Assembly: GCA_966112615.1 (NCBI GenBank) | Contig: CBHWDO010000010.1 | Coordinates: forward strand, 1 to 64,000 | Source: Flavitalea sp966112615 | Lineage (GTDB): Bacteria; Bacteroidota; Bacteroidia; Chitinophagales; Chitinophagaceae | Direction: 5' to 3' | DNA: 64,000 bases | Shown here: positions 52,740 through 61,683 of the stretch, in pieces | How positions within the stretch are numbered: position 1 is the stretch's first letter | Layout of the letters: each line of letters opens with the position of its first letter | The notes under the pieces: model-generated | Seen by the model: only the letters and a program-made list of their open reading frames with translations | The model's database searches: none | What the model was told of the DNA's origin: nothing | Position numbers and translations under genes: made by a program

Positions 52740-53612
52740 ATGGCCGATAGTTTCGAAACACAAAAAAATATCCAGGCATCGAGTTACACTGCATTGATAT
52801 GTGGTGCGATCCTGCTTATCATCATATTTGTGAAATGGAGTCTACCTTCAGTTCCCCCTCCTCCTATTGAAGAAGGGATTGAAGTGAACCTTGGAAACAG
52901 TGACCAGGGACTTGGAGATGATCAGCCATTTTTACCCGGATCTCCTGCTCCATCTGATCAGCAGGCATATACTCCTCCGAAACAAACGGCCAATGTAGAA
53001 GAAGAATCAAAGGATTTCGAAACTGATGATAAGGATGAAGAAGCGCCTGCCGTAGCAAAGCCTCCTGTAACTAAACCGAACAGTACGAAGATCCCGGATA
53101 AGGATGTCGTGAAATCAAAACCCGTTTCGAATCCTCAGCCTGTTAATAACCCAGCTCCTGCTCCACCCAAACCTAAAGCGGTATTCAAAGGTGTGAATGG
53201 AACAGGAACAGGTGGTAATGAAGCAGACACCTATAAACCAGGTGGCAACCAGGGTGTAGCCGGAGGTAATGGCGACCAGGGCCGTCCAGGTGGTAATCCA
53301 GATTCAGATAATTATACCGGTGGTGGAAGGGGTAATGGTTCTGTAGTTACATTAAAAGGACTTAGCGGAAGAAGGATCGTATCCAATCCGGCATTCACAG
53401 ATGAATTTGATGAGAATGCAAAGGTTGCAGTAGATATTAAAATTGATGAAAACGGACGCGTTACTTCAGCTGTCTATCAGCCTCGCGGATCTACTACCGC
53501 AAGGGCAGATTATAAAGCTATTGCAATTAGAAAAGCAATGCAATTGAAATATAATTCCAGCGGACAGGAATCTTTTGGAACGATCCAGTTCAACTTCCGG
53601 ATCCGCAATTAA
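52740..53612 (+). CDS. TonB-like energy transducer protein
   Basis: The 290-residue protein has one N-terminal membrane helix (residues 16-34), then a proline-rich, acidic linker (PPPPIEEG, PAPAPPKPK) and a glycine-rich stretch (GGNQGVAGGNGDQG). The C-terminal domain is TonB-like: VAVDIKIDENGRVTSAV, ADYKAIAIRKAMQLKY, FGTIQFNFRIRN. It would carry inner membrane energy to outer membrane receptors such as SusC. The usual exbB and exbD genes are not beside it. A near-consensus -7 box (TATTTTCG) stands 8 bases before the ATG. The folC gene follows by 42 bases. Confidence 0.8.
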   Translation: MADSFETQKNIQASSYTALICGAILLIIIFVKWSLPSVPPPPIEEGIEVNLGNSDQGLGDDQPFLPGSPAPSDQQAYTPPKQTANVEEESKDFETDDKDEEAPAVAKPPVTKPNSTKIPDKDVVKSKPVSNPQPVNNPAPAPPKPKAVFKGVNGTGTGGNEADTYKPGGNQGVAGGNGDQGRPGGNPDSDNYTGGGRGNGSVVTLKGLSGRRIVSNPAFTDEFDENAKVAVDIKIDENGRVTSAVYQPRGSTTARADYKAIAIRKAMQLKYNSSGQESFGTIQFNFRIRN

Positions 53613-53642
53613 ATCTGCTTTTAAGGTTGATATTTTAGCCCT

Positions 53643-53650
53643 TATTTTTG
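53643..53650 (+). promoter_or_regulatory. Bacteroidota -7 box (TATTTTTG) of folC
   Basis: An exact TAnnTTTG match ends 4 bases before the folC ATG. Transcription would begin at the start codon, giving a leaderless mRNA. Confidence 0.5.
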
Positions 53651-53654
53651 CTGG

Positions 53655-54938
53655 ATGAATTACCAGGAAACGATCGATTACCTGTATCACAGGTTACCTA
53701 TGTTCAGTAAAGTAGGTTCATCTGCAATCAGGGAAGGATTGGGAAATACTGAAGCGCTTTGTCTTTTCCTGGATAATCCGGAGAAAAAATTCAAATCCAT
53801 TCATATTGGCGGAACCAATGGTAAAGGATCCACATCACACATGATTGCCGCAATCCTGCAAGTGGCAGGATATAAAACAGGCTTGTATACTTCACCTCAT
53901 TTAAAAGATTTCAGGGAAAGGATCCGGATCAATGGAGAAATGATCCCGCAGGATTTTGTAGTTGATTTTACGGGGAAGATCATTCCTTCCATCAATGAAT
54001 TGAATCCATCATTTTTTGAGATCACCGTAGCGATGGCGTTCGACTATTTTGCAAAAGAAAAAGTAGACGTTGCAGTGATAGAGGTTGGACTGGGCGGGCG
54101 TTTGGACAGTACCAATGTTATTACTGCAGACTTAAGTGTAATAACCAATATTGGTTGGGATCACATGAATGTTCTTGGAAATACGCTGGAAAAAATTGCG
54201 TCCGAAAAAGCAGGTATCATTAAAAAAGGAATTCCTGTTGTGATTGGTCAGACACAAACTGAAACAGAGCAGGTATTCGTTGAAAAGGCTGCAGCAATGC
54301 AATCACCTATCATATTTGCAGACAAAAAAAGATTCATTGCTGATTATAAAAATCAGCACGATCATCTCGAAGTGATGGTAGATGATCATCATACCGACAG
54401 GAAAAAATACCAGCTCGATCTTCCCGGAATATACCAGCTTAAAAATGTAATTACTGTACTTGAATCGATACATCAATTACAATCTCTTGGTTATAATATT
54501 TCAGAAGATGATATCCGTGAAGGACTATCTTCTTCAAAGAAAATAAATGGACTTCATGGAAGATGGGAAGTGCTGCAACATTCACCAAAGGTCGTTGCTG
54601 ATGTTGCACATAATGTGGATGGGATAAAGCAATTGATGATGCAATTGGAAATGACCGATTATCATAACCTGCATATAGTGTTAGGTATGGTTAAAGATAA
54701 GGATGTAGATGCCGTTCTTCCTCTGTTCCCAAAAGAGGCTACCTATTATTTCACTAATGCAAAGATCCCACGGGCACTTGATGCTGTTGCATTACAGCAA
54801 AAATCCCGGGCACATGAATTATCAGGAAATGTGTATCCCGATGTGCACCATGCTTTGGATGCTGCAAAGTTTCATGCAAAAAAGGATGACCTGATTCTTG
54901 TCTGTGGCAGTGTATTCCTTGTAGGTGAGATCATTTAA
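53655..54938 (+). CDS. folC: Bifunctional folylpolyglutamate synthase/dihydrofolate synthase
   Basis: The 427-residue protein starts MNYQETIDYLYHRLPMFSKVG in the usual way (ATG at 53655). It has the Mur-ligase P-loop HIGGTNGKGSTSHMIA near residue 50, GLYTSPHLKDFRERIR near residue 77, the EVGLGGRLDSTNVI block near residue 141 and ITNIGWDHMNVLG near residue 164. It adds glutamate to dihydropteroate and folates. Length is typical. Its stop overlaps the convergent NUDIX stop by four bases. Confidence 0.96.
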   Translation: MNYQETIDYLYHRLPMFSKVGSSAIREGLGNTEALCLFLDNPEKKFKSIHIGGTNGKGSTSHMIAAILQVAGYKTGLYTSPHLKDFRERIRINGEMIPQDFVVDFTGKIIPSINELNPSFFEITVAMAFDYFAKEKVDVAVIEVGLGGRLDSTNVITADLSVITNIGWDHMNVLGNTLEKIASEKAGIIKKGIPVVIGQTQTETEQVFVEKAAAMQSPIIFADKKRFIADYKNQHDHLEVMVDDHHTDRKKYQLDLPGIYQLKNVITVLESIHQLQSLGYNISEDDIREGLSSSKKINGLHGRWEVLQHSPKVVADVAHNVDGIKQLMMQLEMTDYHNLHIVLGMVKDKDVDAVLPLFPKEATYYFTNAKIPRALDAVALQQKSRAHELSGNVYPDVHHALDAAKFHAKKDDLILVCGSVFLVGEII

Positions 54939-55477
54939 AGCTGCTCTCCCATTTTCATCAGGGCATATAAAATTGTGGTGACATGTAAAGCCTGCTTGAT
55001 CTCATTTTTACGCACAAGGTCTTTCAACTCATCGAGTGAAACTATAACCACTTCAATATCTTCATTATGATCCAGGGATAGCTCCTGCACTTTCCTTCCA
55101 CCACGCGCAAGGAACATATGCATCCAGTTATCATTGGTAGATGGATTGGGTGAAATTTTTCCGAGGTAATCCATGCTGTCAAATTCGTAACCAGTTTCCT
55201 CCAGCAATTCTCTTCTTGCTGCTGCTTCGTAATCTTTATCCGTATCATCTACACAACCACCTGGAACTTCAAGGATGGTTTGTTGTATTCCATGCCGGTA
55301 CTGCTTCACCAATACAACATTTCCATCTTCGGTAATTGCGAGCGCAGTTACCCATGTAGGAAATTCATACACATAATATGGATCAATGATCTTGCCATCA
55401 CTGGTTTTGCACACATCTTTACGGATGGTGAACCAGGTTTCTTTATAGAGATATTCGGAGGAGAGGATTTGCCACAT
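54935..55477 (-). CDS. NUDIX hydrolase
   Basis: The 180-residue protein has the second half of the Nudix box intact (RRELLEETGY near residue 98), and a looser first half (PGGCVDDTDKDYEAAA) with lysine where glutamate is normal and one residue more than the standard spacing. LEVPGG just before it fits ADP-ribose or other nucleoside diphosphate-sugar hydrolases. The substrate is inferred. It ends the set fbp, YfiT/DinB protein, NUDIX on the minus strand, separated from the DinB gene by a 64-base gap with an 8-bp repeat. Confidence 0.85.
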   Translation of the reverse strand: MWQILSSEYLYKETWFTIRKDVCKTSDGKIIDPYYVYEFPTWVTALAITEDGNVVLVKQYRHGIQQTILEVPGGCVDDTDKDYEAAARRELLEETGYEFDSMDYLGKISPNPSTNDNWMHMFLARGGRKVQELSLDHNEDIEVVIVSLDELKDLVRKNEIKQALHVTTILYALMKMGEQL

Positions 55478-55497
55478 GGGTGTTAATTAGAAGTGAA

Positions 55498-55531
55498 AAC
55501 ATGGAGACATGGAGACATGAAGACATGGAGA
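55498..55531. repeat. 8-bp tandem repeat (ACATGGAG)
   Basis: Four units of ACATGGAG/ACATGAAG lie in the gap between the DinB-type gene stop and the NUDIX start. It is the reverse complement of the unit at 30889-30926. Confidence 0.78.
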
Positions 55532-55541
55532 CCAGGATTCG

Positions 55542-56069
55542 TTACCACCCCATTCTTTCCCTTAGTCCAGTAATATGCGCAACATGGTGTAATCCATGCC
55601 AGGCGTACATTCCCAACAGATGCCATAAACTGATCTCTTTTTTTTGTTCTGGATGATAGATGGTTCTTTGCCATGCTTCATCGGGAAGATCCTTTAAAAA
55701 TGCATACCAGCGTGCATGAAGTGCATGCAATAAAGTAATGGATATGTTTACAGGAAGGTTTTGGGTATCATTCAGTGAGGCCCAGGCATCCTGATCATAA
55801 GGACGAATGGTTGGATTAATTTCTGTTAATCCAAGTTTGAAACGGCAATAGGCGTTGATATGACTATCGGCAACATGGTGCACTAGTTGCTGAACGGTCC
55901 AGCCACCATCGCGATATGGAGTATGGATCTGCGCTTCATCGAGATTCAGTAAAGCATTTTCCAGAAGTCCGGGCAAAAACTTCAGATCTGTAAGCCATAC
56001 TTGTTTTTGCGCATGTGAGAATTCTTTCGGTTCATACTTACCGATAGGATAACTCAGGTTGGTATTCAT
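55542..56069 (-). CDS. YfiT/BstA-type DinB superfamily metal-dependent hydrolase or thiol transferase
   Basis: The 175-residue protein has the YfiT four-helix fold with the metal-binding histidines in LVHHVADSHINAY near residue 68 and WHGLHHVAHI near residue 158. The opening YPIGKYEPKEF is the typical YfiT start. Firmicute relatives transfer bacillithiol to toxic electrophiles. Whether this phylum uses it that way is inference. The gene begins 14 bases after the fbp stop, so they form an operon. Confidence 0.9.
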   Translation of the reverse strand: MNTNLSYPIGKYEPKEFSHAQKQVWLTDLKFLPGLLENALLNLDEAQIHTPYRDGGWTVQQLVHHVADSHINAYCRFKLGLTEINPTIRPYDQDAWASLNDTQNLPVNISITLLHALHARWYAFLKDLPDEAWQRTIYHPEQKKEISLWHLLGMYAWHGLHHVAHITGLRERMGW

Positions 56070-56083
56070 ACAGCCAATTTTTT

Positions 56084-57091
56084 CTAAAGATAACTTTCAA
56101 ATTCATCCACCATGCCTTTACTTCCAATAAACAGCGGGGATCGCTGGTGCAAGGCAGTGGGTACGATATCCAGAATTCTTTGTTTTCCATCGGTTGCCTT
56201 TCCTCCCGCTACTTCAATTAGAAATGCAAATGGATTGCATTCGTACATCAGTCTGAGTTTTCCTTTAGGTTTATCTTTTGTCAGCGGATACATAAAGATC
56301 CCACCCTTGATCAGGTTGCGGTGAACATCGGCCACCATTGATCCGATGTATCGTTGAGAATATGGTCCACCGTTATTTTTATCCTTTTTTGTGCATGCAT
56401 CCAGGTAAGCCCTTACCCCTTCATCAAAGTTGGAAAAATTACCCATGTTGATTGAATAAAGTTTACCCTGAACAGGGCATTGCATGTTTGGATGGCTCAA
56501 ACAAAATTCACCGATAGATGGATCAAGTGTAAATCCATTCACTCCTCTTTTGGTGGCATAAACCAGCATGGTGGAACTTCCGTAGATCACATAGCCAGCA
56601 GCAACCTGCCTGTGGCCAGGTTGAAGAAAATCTTCCAGCTTAACCGGCGATCCTTTGGGCGAAACTCTTCGATAAACACTGAAGATGGTTCCGATGGAAA
56701 CATTCACATCAATATTTGAACTTCCATCCAATGGATCAAACAGGCAAATGTATTTTGAATTGCGGCTTACTTCATCTTCAAAACTGATATGCTCATCAAA
56801 CTCTTCACTGGCAATACCGGCGCAGGATATTCCATGTCGAAGTACAACTTCCAAATGAGAGTTGGCAAATTCATCGAGCTTCATAACTTCTTCGCCCTGG
56901 ATATTAGTGGCTCCCGCGTTTCCAAGAATATCAACCAGCCCGGCTTTGTTCACTTCAACATTGATCCTTTTTGCAGCCAGCGCGATATCACGAAGTAAAG
57001 CACTTAATTCACCGGTAGCATGTGGAAAGGATTTGGTTTCCTGGATACGAAATTCATCCAGGGTGAATACCTGCCTGTTGACATTCATCAT
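56084..57091 (-). CDS. fbp: Fructose-1,6-bisphosphatase, class I
   Basis: About 335 residues. It has the class I metal site FDPLDGSSNIDVN near residue 120, EEFDEHISF, the substrate-binding RYIGSMVADVHRNLIKGGI near residue 240 (in short SMVADVHR), and LRLMYECNPFAFLIE. It converts fructose-1,6-bisphosphate to fructose-6-phosphate in gluconeogenesis. The ATG at 57091 is chosen because the longer frame from 57130 starts upstream of the -7 box. The next ATG at 57088 would differ by one residue. Confidence 0.95.
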   Translation of the reverse strand: MMNVNRQVFTLDEFRIQETKSFPHATGELSALLRDIALAAKRINVEVNKAGLVDILGNAGATNIQGEEVMKLDEFANSHLEVVLRHGISCAGIASEEFDEHISFEDEVSRNSKYICLFDPLDGSSNIDVNVSIGTIFSVYRRVSPKGSPVKLEDFLQPGHRQVAAGYVIYGSSTMLVYATKRGVNGFTLDPSIGEFCLSHPNMQCPVQGKLYSINMGNFSNFDEGVRAYLDACTKKDKNNGGPYSQRYIGSMVADVHRNLIKGGIFMYPLTKDKPKGKLRLMYECNPFAFLIEVAGGKATDGKQRILDIVPTALHQRSPLFIGSKGMVDEFESYL

Positions 57092-57112
57092 ACAATCGTT
57101 AGTTGTTATCTT

Positions 57113-57120
57113 CAAATGTA
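57113..57120 (-). promoter_or_regulatory. Bacteroidota -7 box (TACATTTG) of fbp
   Basis: An exact TAnnTTTG on the minus strand ends 21 bases before the fbp ATG at 57091. It supports that start over 57130. Confidence 0.5.
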
Positions 57121-57161
57121 AGGATACCATTCTTTATCTTTATCCACCATAATTATAGCGC

Positions 57162-58424
57162 ATGAAAGTTTTTAAGTTCGGAGGAGCTAGTGTCAATTCA
57201 TTGGATAGAATAAAAAATGTTGCGAAGATCATTGCAAGCTATCAAACAGAAAAGCTGGTGGTGGTAGTATCAGCGATGGGAAAAACTACCAATGCTTTAG
57301 AAAAAGTTGTAGAAGCATTTTATAATAAAGAAAAAGACCAGGCGCTTGCACTATTTGAAGCGATCAAGCAATCTCATTTGGATACTGCGAAATATCTACT
57401 GGTAAAGGAATTCAACCCTGCCTATGAAAAACTGGTGAACTATTTTACTGAAGTAGAATGGCTATTGCATGATCAGCCCGTACGGGAATATGATTACTAT
57501 TATGACCAGGTGGTTTGTGCTGGTGAATTGTTATCAACTGCTATTGTAGAAGCATACCTGAAAGAAGAAGGATTGAACAGTTATTTCCTGGATGTAAGAG
57601 ATGTATTAAGAACGGATGATAATTTCAGGGATGCAGGAGTAGATCTTCAATTTTCGGAACAAAAAGTACATGAACTGATTTCCCCTTTACTAAATGAAGG
57701 AAAGGTAGTTGTAACACAGGGTTTCATTGGAGCAACGGACGAAAATGAAAGTACCACACTGGGAAGAGAAGGTAGTGATTATACCGCTGCTTTGCTGGCA
57801 AATATGTTGAATGCTGAAGGTCTAACCATTTGGAAAGATGTTGAAGGTGTAATGAATGCCGATCCCAAGGCGTTTCCTAAAGCAGAACTGATTAGTGAAC
57901 TGAATTATGAAGAAGTTATTGAAATGGCTTACTATGGTGCGCAGGTGATCCACCCAAAAACCATCAAGCCGTTACAGAATAAAAGTATTCCGTTGTATGT
58001 TAAGTGTTTTCTTGACATTAATATTCCGGGGACAGTAATTCATAATCATCCACTCAAACAGTTACCACCAATTATTGTAGTAAAGCAGGACCAGGCATTA
58101 ATGAGTTTAAGGACGCTGGATTTTTCTTTCGTTTCAGAAAAACCTATGTCGGACCTGTATGAATTACTAGCTGAATTAAAGATCAAGCCAAACCTGGTAC
58201 AAACTGGTGCCGTAACGATTCAGTTGTGTTTGGATAGCAAATCAGATAAACTTGAAAAGCTTGCACTTGCTGCTTCTTCCATATTCGAAGTGATGGTTGA
58301 AAGGGATCTGACTTTATTAACTGTAAGACATTTCAGAACTGAGATCTTACTGGATCTTACAAAAGGACGTAAGGTTGAAATTGAACAACGCGCTGGAGAT
58401 ATGGTGCAGGTGTTGTTTAAATAA
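57162..58424 (+). CDS. Aspartate kinase, monofunctional
   Basis: The 420-residue protein opens MKVFKFGGASVNSLDRIKN, the kinase signature KFGGASV at residues 4-10. It has VVSAMGKTTNALE near residue 34, TLGREGSDYTAALLA near residue 200 and WKDVEGVMNADP near residue 223. ACT-like regulatory sequence follows after residue 310 (MSLRTLDFSFVSEKPMSDLYELLAEL, described here as the LRTLDFSFVSEKPM segment). It phosphorylates aspartate for lysine, threonine and methionine. No homoserine dehydrogenase domain is fused. It is divergent from fbp. Confidence 0.95.
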   Translation: MKVFKFGGASVNSLDRIKNVAKIIASYQTEKLVVVVSAMGKTTNALEKVVEAFYNKEKDQALALFEAIKQSHLDTAKYLLVKEFNPAYEKLVNYFTEVEWLLHDQPVREYDYYYDQVVCAGELLSTAIVEAYLKEEGLNSYFLDVRDVLRTDDNFRDAGVDLQFSEQKVHELISPLLNEGKVVVTQGFIGATDENESTTLGREGSDYTAALLANMLNAEGLTIWKDVEGVMNADPKAFPKAELISELNYEEVIEMAYYGAQVIHPKTIKPLQNKSIPLYVKCFLDINIPGTVIHNHPLKQLPPIIVVKQDQALMSLRTLDFSFVSEKPMSDLYELLAELKIKPNLVQTGAVTIQLCLDSKSDKLEKLALAASSIFEVMVERDLTLLTVRHFRTEILLDLTKGRKVEIEQRAGDMVQVLFK

Positions 58425-58441
58425 TCGGGCTGAACGCCCGA
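58425..58441. repeat. Fragment of the palindromic element (TCGGGC-TGAAC-GCCCGA)
   Basis: A 6-bp stem hairpin TCGGGC/GCCCGA contains the GGGCTGAACG core of the larger element. It stands directly after the aspartate kinase stop. Confidence 0.6.
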
Positions 58442-58468
58442 AATAAAAAGCCCCGCATTTGCGGGGCT
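58442..58468 (-). terminator. Rho-independent terminator of the small membrane protein gene
   Basis: An 8-bp stem AGCCCCGC/GCGGGGCT with loop ATTT is followed on the minus strand by TTTTTATTT. It also lies just after the aspartate kinase gene and may stop that transcript. Confidence 0.87.
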
Positions 58469-58489
58469 GATATGTTGAATTTTGAATTT

Positions 58490-58945
58490 TTACAGAAGGA
58501 TTGCAAGCAATACGATAATACCCCAAACTGCAAATCCATACCATGACCACTTGATCACCTGGTTATCACCGATAAGATAGGCAATCAATACACCAATTAC
58601 ACCCAACAGTAATCCAAGTACAAAACCACCAATGCTGAAATCACTGGTATCAATACCCTGGGTGAATGGCATGATGTTCATATTGGGATTTTTCTTCGCC
58701 ATTTTCTTCACTTTCGACTGAGCAATTTTCAAAGAAACTTTTTGAGAGAGTTTCATTTTCTGACCGGTCAGTTCCTGGTATTTCTTTGGAGTAAGTTCCA
58801 AAAATTCCTTAACCGTCATGGTTGCAAATGGAGATGGCTTTGGATCTGCAGCCGGAATAGATGCCGGTGCCACAAATGCATTAACTCCCTGCAAAACGAA
58901 TAACATTGCGATCATCAAAAAGGAAAAGCGTAGGGCCTGTCTCAT
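58490..58945 (-). CDS. Small exported membrane protein, unknown function
   Basis: The 151-residue protein has a signal peptide (RFSFLMIAMLFVLQGVNAF). A basic segment follows, MTVKEFLELTPKKYQELTG, with TGQKMKLSQKVSLKIAQSKVKK. Two membrane helices at about residues 107-125 (GGFVLGLLLGVIGVLIAYL) and 132-150 end the protein. I believe the LTPKKYxxxTGxKM segment recurs in other small membrane proteins of this phylum, but could not check. No function can be given. It has a clear terminator. Confidence 0.78.
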   Translation of the reverse strand: MRQALRFSFLMIAMLFVLQGVNAFVAPASIPAADPKPSPFATMTVKEFLELTPKKYQELTGQKMKLSQKVSLKIAQSKVKKMAKKNPNMNIMPFTQGIDTSDFSIGGFVLGLLLGVIGVLIAYLIGDNQVIKWSWYGFAVWGIIVLLAILL

Positions 58946-59016
58946 GGTAATTAGTTTTAGTTAAAGAAAGGTTTGTTAAAAGTATCTAAAAAAATTGTGC
59001 CATTGTTGATTGTGCA

Positions 59017-59047
59017 ATCGGTAATCGATAATTGGTAATCGAAAATG
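59017..59047. repeat. 7-bp degenerate repeats (GGTAATCG)
   Basis: Three degenerate units of CGGTAATC/TGGTAATC between the dnaK terminator and the small membrane protein gene. The same family occurs in the ROK 3' end and near 21630. Confidence 0.6.
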
Positions 59048-59075
59048 GCAACATGCTAATATACAATGAATAAGA

Positions 59076-59107
59076 AAAAGAAAAAGCCCTCACTAATTGT
59101 GAGGGCT
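59076..59107 (-). terminator. Rho-independent terminator of dnaK
   Basis: A 9-bp stem AGCCCTCAC/GTGAGGGCT with a TAATT loop is followed on the minus strand by CTTTTTCTTTTTC-type sequence. It lies 62 bases after the dnaK stop. Confidence 0.85.
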
Positions 59108-59168
59108 TAATTTATTTCGGTTGGCTTTTTTTCCGCTTACAGCTTACCGATTTTCGATTTTGCCATCC

Positions 59169-61070
59169 TTACTTCACTTCCTCAAACTCCGCATCCGTAA
59201 CATTCTCGCCTCCTGCATTCTGAGGACCACCTGCTCCCGGACCGCCGGCTGTATCACCACCCTGTCCCTGGGTTGCTTTGTAGATCTCTTCAGAAGCTGC
59301 AGTCCATGCGGTATTCATCTCAGTTACAGCTGCATCGATCTGTGCAAGGTCTTGCGACTTATGCGCTTCTTTCAGTTTATTGAGAGCAGATTCTATCGGA
59401 GCTTTTTTGTCAGCTGGGATTTTATCACCATATTCCTTTAACTGCTTTTCTGTCTGGAAGATAAGACTATCGGCCTGGTTGATCTTTTCAACCTTTTCAC
59501 GTGCTTCCTTATCGGTTGCTTCGTTAGCCTTCGCTTCGTTCTTCATTTTTTCGATCTCTTCCTTGGTCAGACCACTACCCGCTTCGATCCTGATCTTTTG
59601 TTCTTTGCCTGTTCCTTTATCTTTCGCAGTTACGTGAAGGATACCGTTAGCATCGATATCAAAGATCACTTCGATCTGAGGTACTCCTCTTGGAGCCGGT
59701 GGAATTCCATCCAGGTTGAACATACCCAGGCTCTTGTTCTGGTTAGCCATCGGGCGCTCACCCTGAAGAACATGAATCTGAACACCAGGCTGGTTATCAC
59801 TCGCAGTGGAGAAAGTCTCCGACTTACGGGTAGGAATAGTGGTATTTGAATCGATCAATCTTGTCATAACTCCACCCATGGTTTCGATACCAAGTGACAA
59901 AGGAGTTACGTCGAGCAGGAGTACATCTTTCACTTCACCGGTCAGAACCGCACCCTGAATCGCAGCACCTACTGCCACAACTTCATCAGGGTTCACTCCT
60001 TTATTTGGCTTTCTGCCGAAGAATTTTTCAACGATTTCCTGAACTTTTGGAATACGGGTTGAACCACCCACCAGGATCACTTCATCAACCTGGGAAGCAC
60101 TCATACCTGCATCTTTCAGTGCCTGTTCGCAAGGCTTCAGACATCTTTCAAAAAGATTATCAGCAAGCTGCTCAAACTTAGCACGGGTAAGCTTTTTAAC
60201 GAGGTGCTTTGGCACTCCGTCAACAGCAGTAATATATGGTAGGTTGATCTCTGTTTCTGCAGAAGAAGACAATTCAATCTTGGCTTTTTCAGCAGCTTCT
60301 TTCAAACGCTGCAATGCCATTGGATCTTTACGAAGGTCAATGCCTTCATCATTCTTGAATTCAGCAGCCAGCCAGTCCATGATCACTTTATCGAAATCAT
60401 CACCACCGAGGTGAGTATCACCATTGGTTGATTTCACTTCAAATACTCCTTCACCCAATTCAAGGATTGAAATATCAAAAGTACCACCACCAAGGTCGAA
60501 TACCGCGATCTTCATGTCGTGCGCCTTCTTATCCATTCCATAAGCCAAAGCCGCAGCTGTAGGCTCATTCACGATACGGCGTACATTCAGACCTGCGATC
60601 TCACCGGCTTCTTTAGTAGCCTGGCGCTGAGCGTCGTTAAAGTAAGCAGGAACGGTGATCACCGCTTCTTTCACTTCCTGTCCAAGGTAATCTTCAGCAG
60701 TCTTCTTCATTTTCTGAAGGATCATTGCTGAAAGTTCCTGTGGAGTATATAAACGTCCGTCAATATCAATACGGACAGTATTATTGTCACCTTTTGTAAC
60801 CTTGTAGCTCCAGTGTGAGATTTCTTCTGTCACTTCGTCGAAACGACGTCCCATGAAACGCTTCACAGAGGTAATTGTATTATGTGGATTGGTGATAGCC
60901 TGGCGTTTAGCAGGGTCTCCAACTTTTCTTTCTCCGTTCTTAAGGAATGCAACAACTGAAGGGGTAGTTCTGCGACCTTCATCGTTAGCAATCACTACTG
61001 GTTCATTACCTTCCATTACGGAAACACAACTGTTGGTGGTTCCAAGGTCTATTCCAATTATCTTTCCCAT
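59169..61070 (-). CDS. dnaK: Molecular chaperone DnaK (Hsp70)
   Basis: About 633 residues. It has the Hsp70 signatures IGIDLGTTNSCV at the N-terminus, VFDLGGGTFDISILE near residue 190 and LVGGSTRIPKVQEIV near residue 340. The substrate-binding domain follows (VTPLSLGIETMGGVMT), and the C-terminus is a glycine-rich tail ending NVTDAEFEEVK, a normal DnaK end. ATG at 61070 (MGKIIG) is preferred to 61091, which would add MNFKFII. No grpE or dnaJ gene is adjacent. I saw no CIRCE element or heat-shock promoter in the 83-base gap before it. Confidence 0.97.
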   Translation of the reverse strand: MGKIIGIDLGTTNSCVSVMEGNEPVVIANDEGRRTTPSVVAFLKNGERKVGDPAKRQAITNPHNTITSVKRFMGRRFDEVTEEISHWSYKVTKGDNNTVRIDIDGRLYTPQELSAMILQKMKKTAEDYLGQEVKEAVITVPAYFNDAQRQATKEAGEIAGLNVRRIVNEPTAAALAYGMDKKAHDMKIAVFDLGGGTFDISILELGEGVFEVKSTNGDTHLGGDDFDKVIMDWLAAEFKNDEGIDLRKDPMALQRLKEAAEKAKIELSSSAETEINLPYITAVDGVPKHLVKKLTRAKFEQLADNLFERCLKPCEQALKDAGMSASQVDEVILVGGSTRIPKVQEIVEKFFGRKPNKGVNPDEVVAVGAAIQGAVLTGEVKDVLLLDVTPLSLGIETMGGVMTRLIDSNTTIPTRKSETFSTASDNQPGVQIHVLQGERPMANQNKSLGMFNLDGIPPAPRGVPQIEVIFDIDANGILHVTAKDKGTGKEQKIRIEAGSGLTKEEIEKMKNEAKANEATDKEAREKVEKINQADSLIFQTEKQLKEYGDKIPADKKAPIESALNKLKEAHKSQDLAQIDAAVTEMNTAWTAASEEIYKATQGQGGDTAGGPGAGGPQNAGGENVTDAEFEEVK

Positions 61071-61153
61071 GATGATGAATTTAAAGTTCATTGTTGGTTA
61101 TCAATGATTATGCCGTGGCAAGGGGAAGTGAAAAATTGGCAGATTGGCTCCAA

Positions 61154-61645
61154 TTATTTGACAGTACCAGAGCTTTCAACCTTCTTGAAAGTGAAATGCT
61201 TCTGGGTGAGATAACTGAAAGAAATAACAATGACAGTGGTCAGGATCTTGGCAATGGTGGGATAAATGCCAAATTGTTCAACAAATAACTTAATGAAGAT
61301 ATAGTTCAGGATGATGCAAACTAATACCAGGACAAAATAGCGGAACAGCTGCACCCTTCCTTTCAGTGTTGAACCAGGGAAAACAATAAAACGGTTTAAC
61401 AGGTAACCGGTAGGAAAACTAACCACAAAAGCCATCAGGAATGCCATAACATAAGGACTGACTGCTCCTACGGGTGTGTGAACAATTTTTTTCTGAAGGA
61501 TATAATTGTAAGAAATGAAATAGATCAGGATGTCAAGAATAGTGTTTCCTCCACCACATGCCGCATAGCGAAATGTTTGCCGTGGCATGAACCGGCTGAA
61601 GAATGGATAGAAAAAGTCGAGTACACTATTGATGAGGTTCTTCAT
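61154..61645 (-). CDS. GtrA-family membrane protein
   Basis: The 163-residue protein has four membrane helices typical of GtrA: FRYAACGGGNTILDILIYFIS near residue 25 (in short CGGGNTILD), then AFLMAFVVSFPTGYLLNRFI, RYFVLVLVCIILNYIFIK and IAKILTTVIVISFSYLTQKHF. GtrA proteins move lipid-linked sugars such as glucose or arabinose across the inner membrane for surface polysaccharide changes. No glycosyltransferase partner is adjacent. It lies 83 bases upstream of dnaK and is divergent from argS. Confidence 0.87.
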   Translation of the reverse strand: MKNLINSVLDFFYPFFSRFMPRQTFRYAACGGGNTILDILIYFISYNYILQKKIVHTPVGAVSPYVMAFLMAFVVSFPTGYLLNRFIVFPGSTLKGRVQLFRYFVLVLVCIILNYIFIKLFVEQFGIYPTIAKILTTVIVISFSYLTQKHFTFKKVESSGTVK

Positions 61646-61675
61646 GATAGGCTCCGCAAGATAGGCCTATTTACT

Positions 61676-61683
61676 TATTTTTG
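61676..61683 (+). promoter_or_regulatory. Bacteroidota -7 box (TATTTTTG) of argS
   Basis: An exact TAnnTTTG match ends 18 bases before the argS ATG, in the gap divergent to GtrA. Confidence 0.5.
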
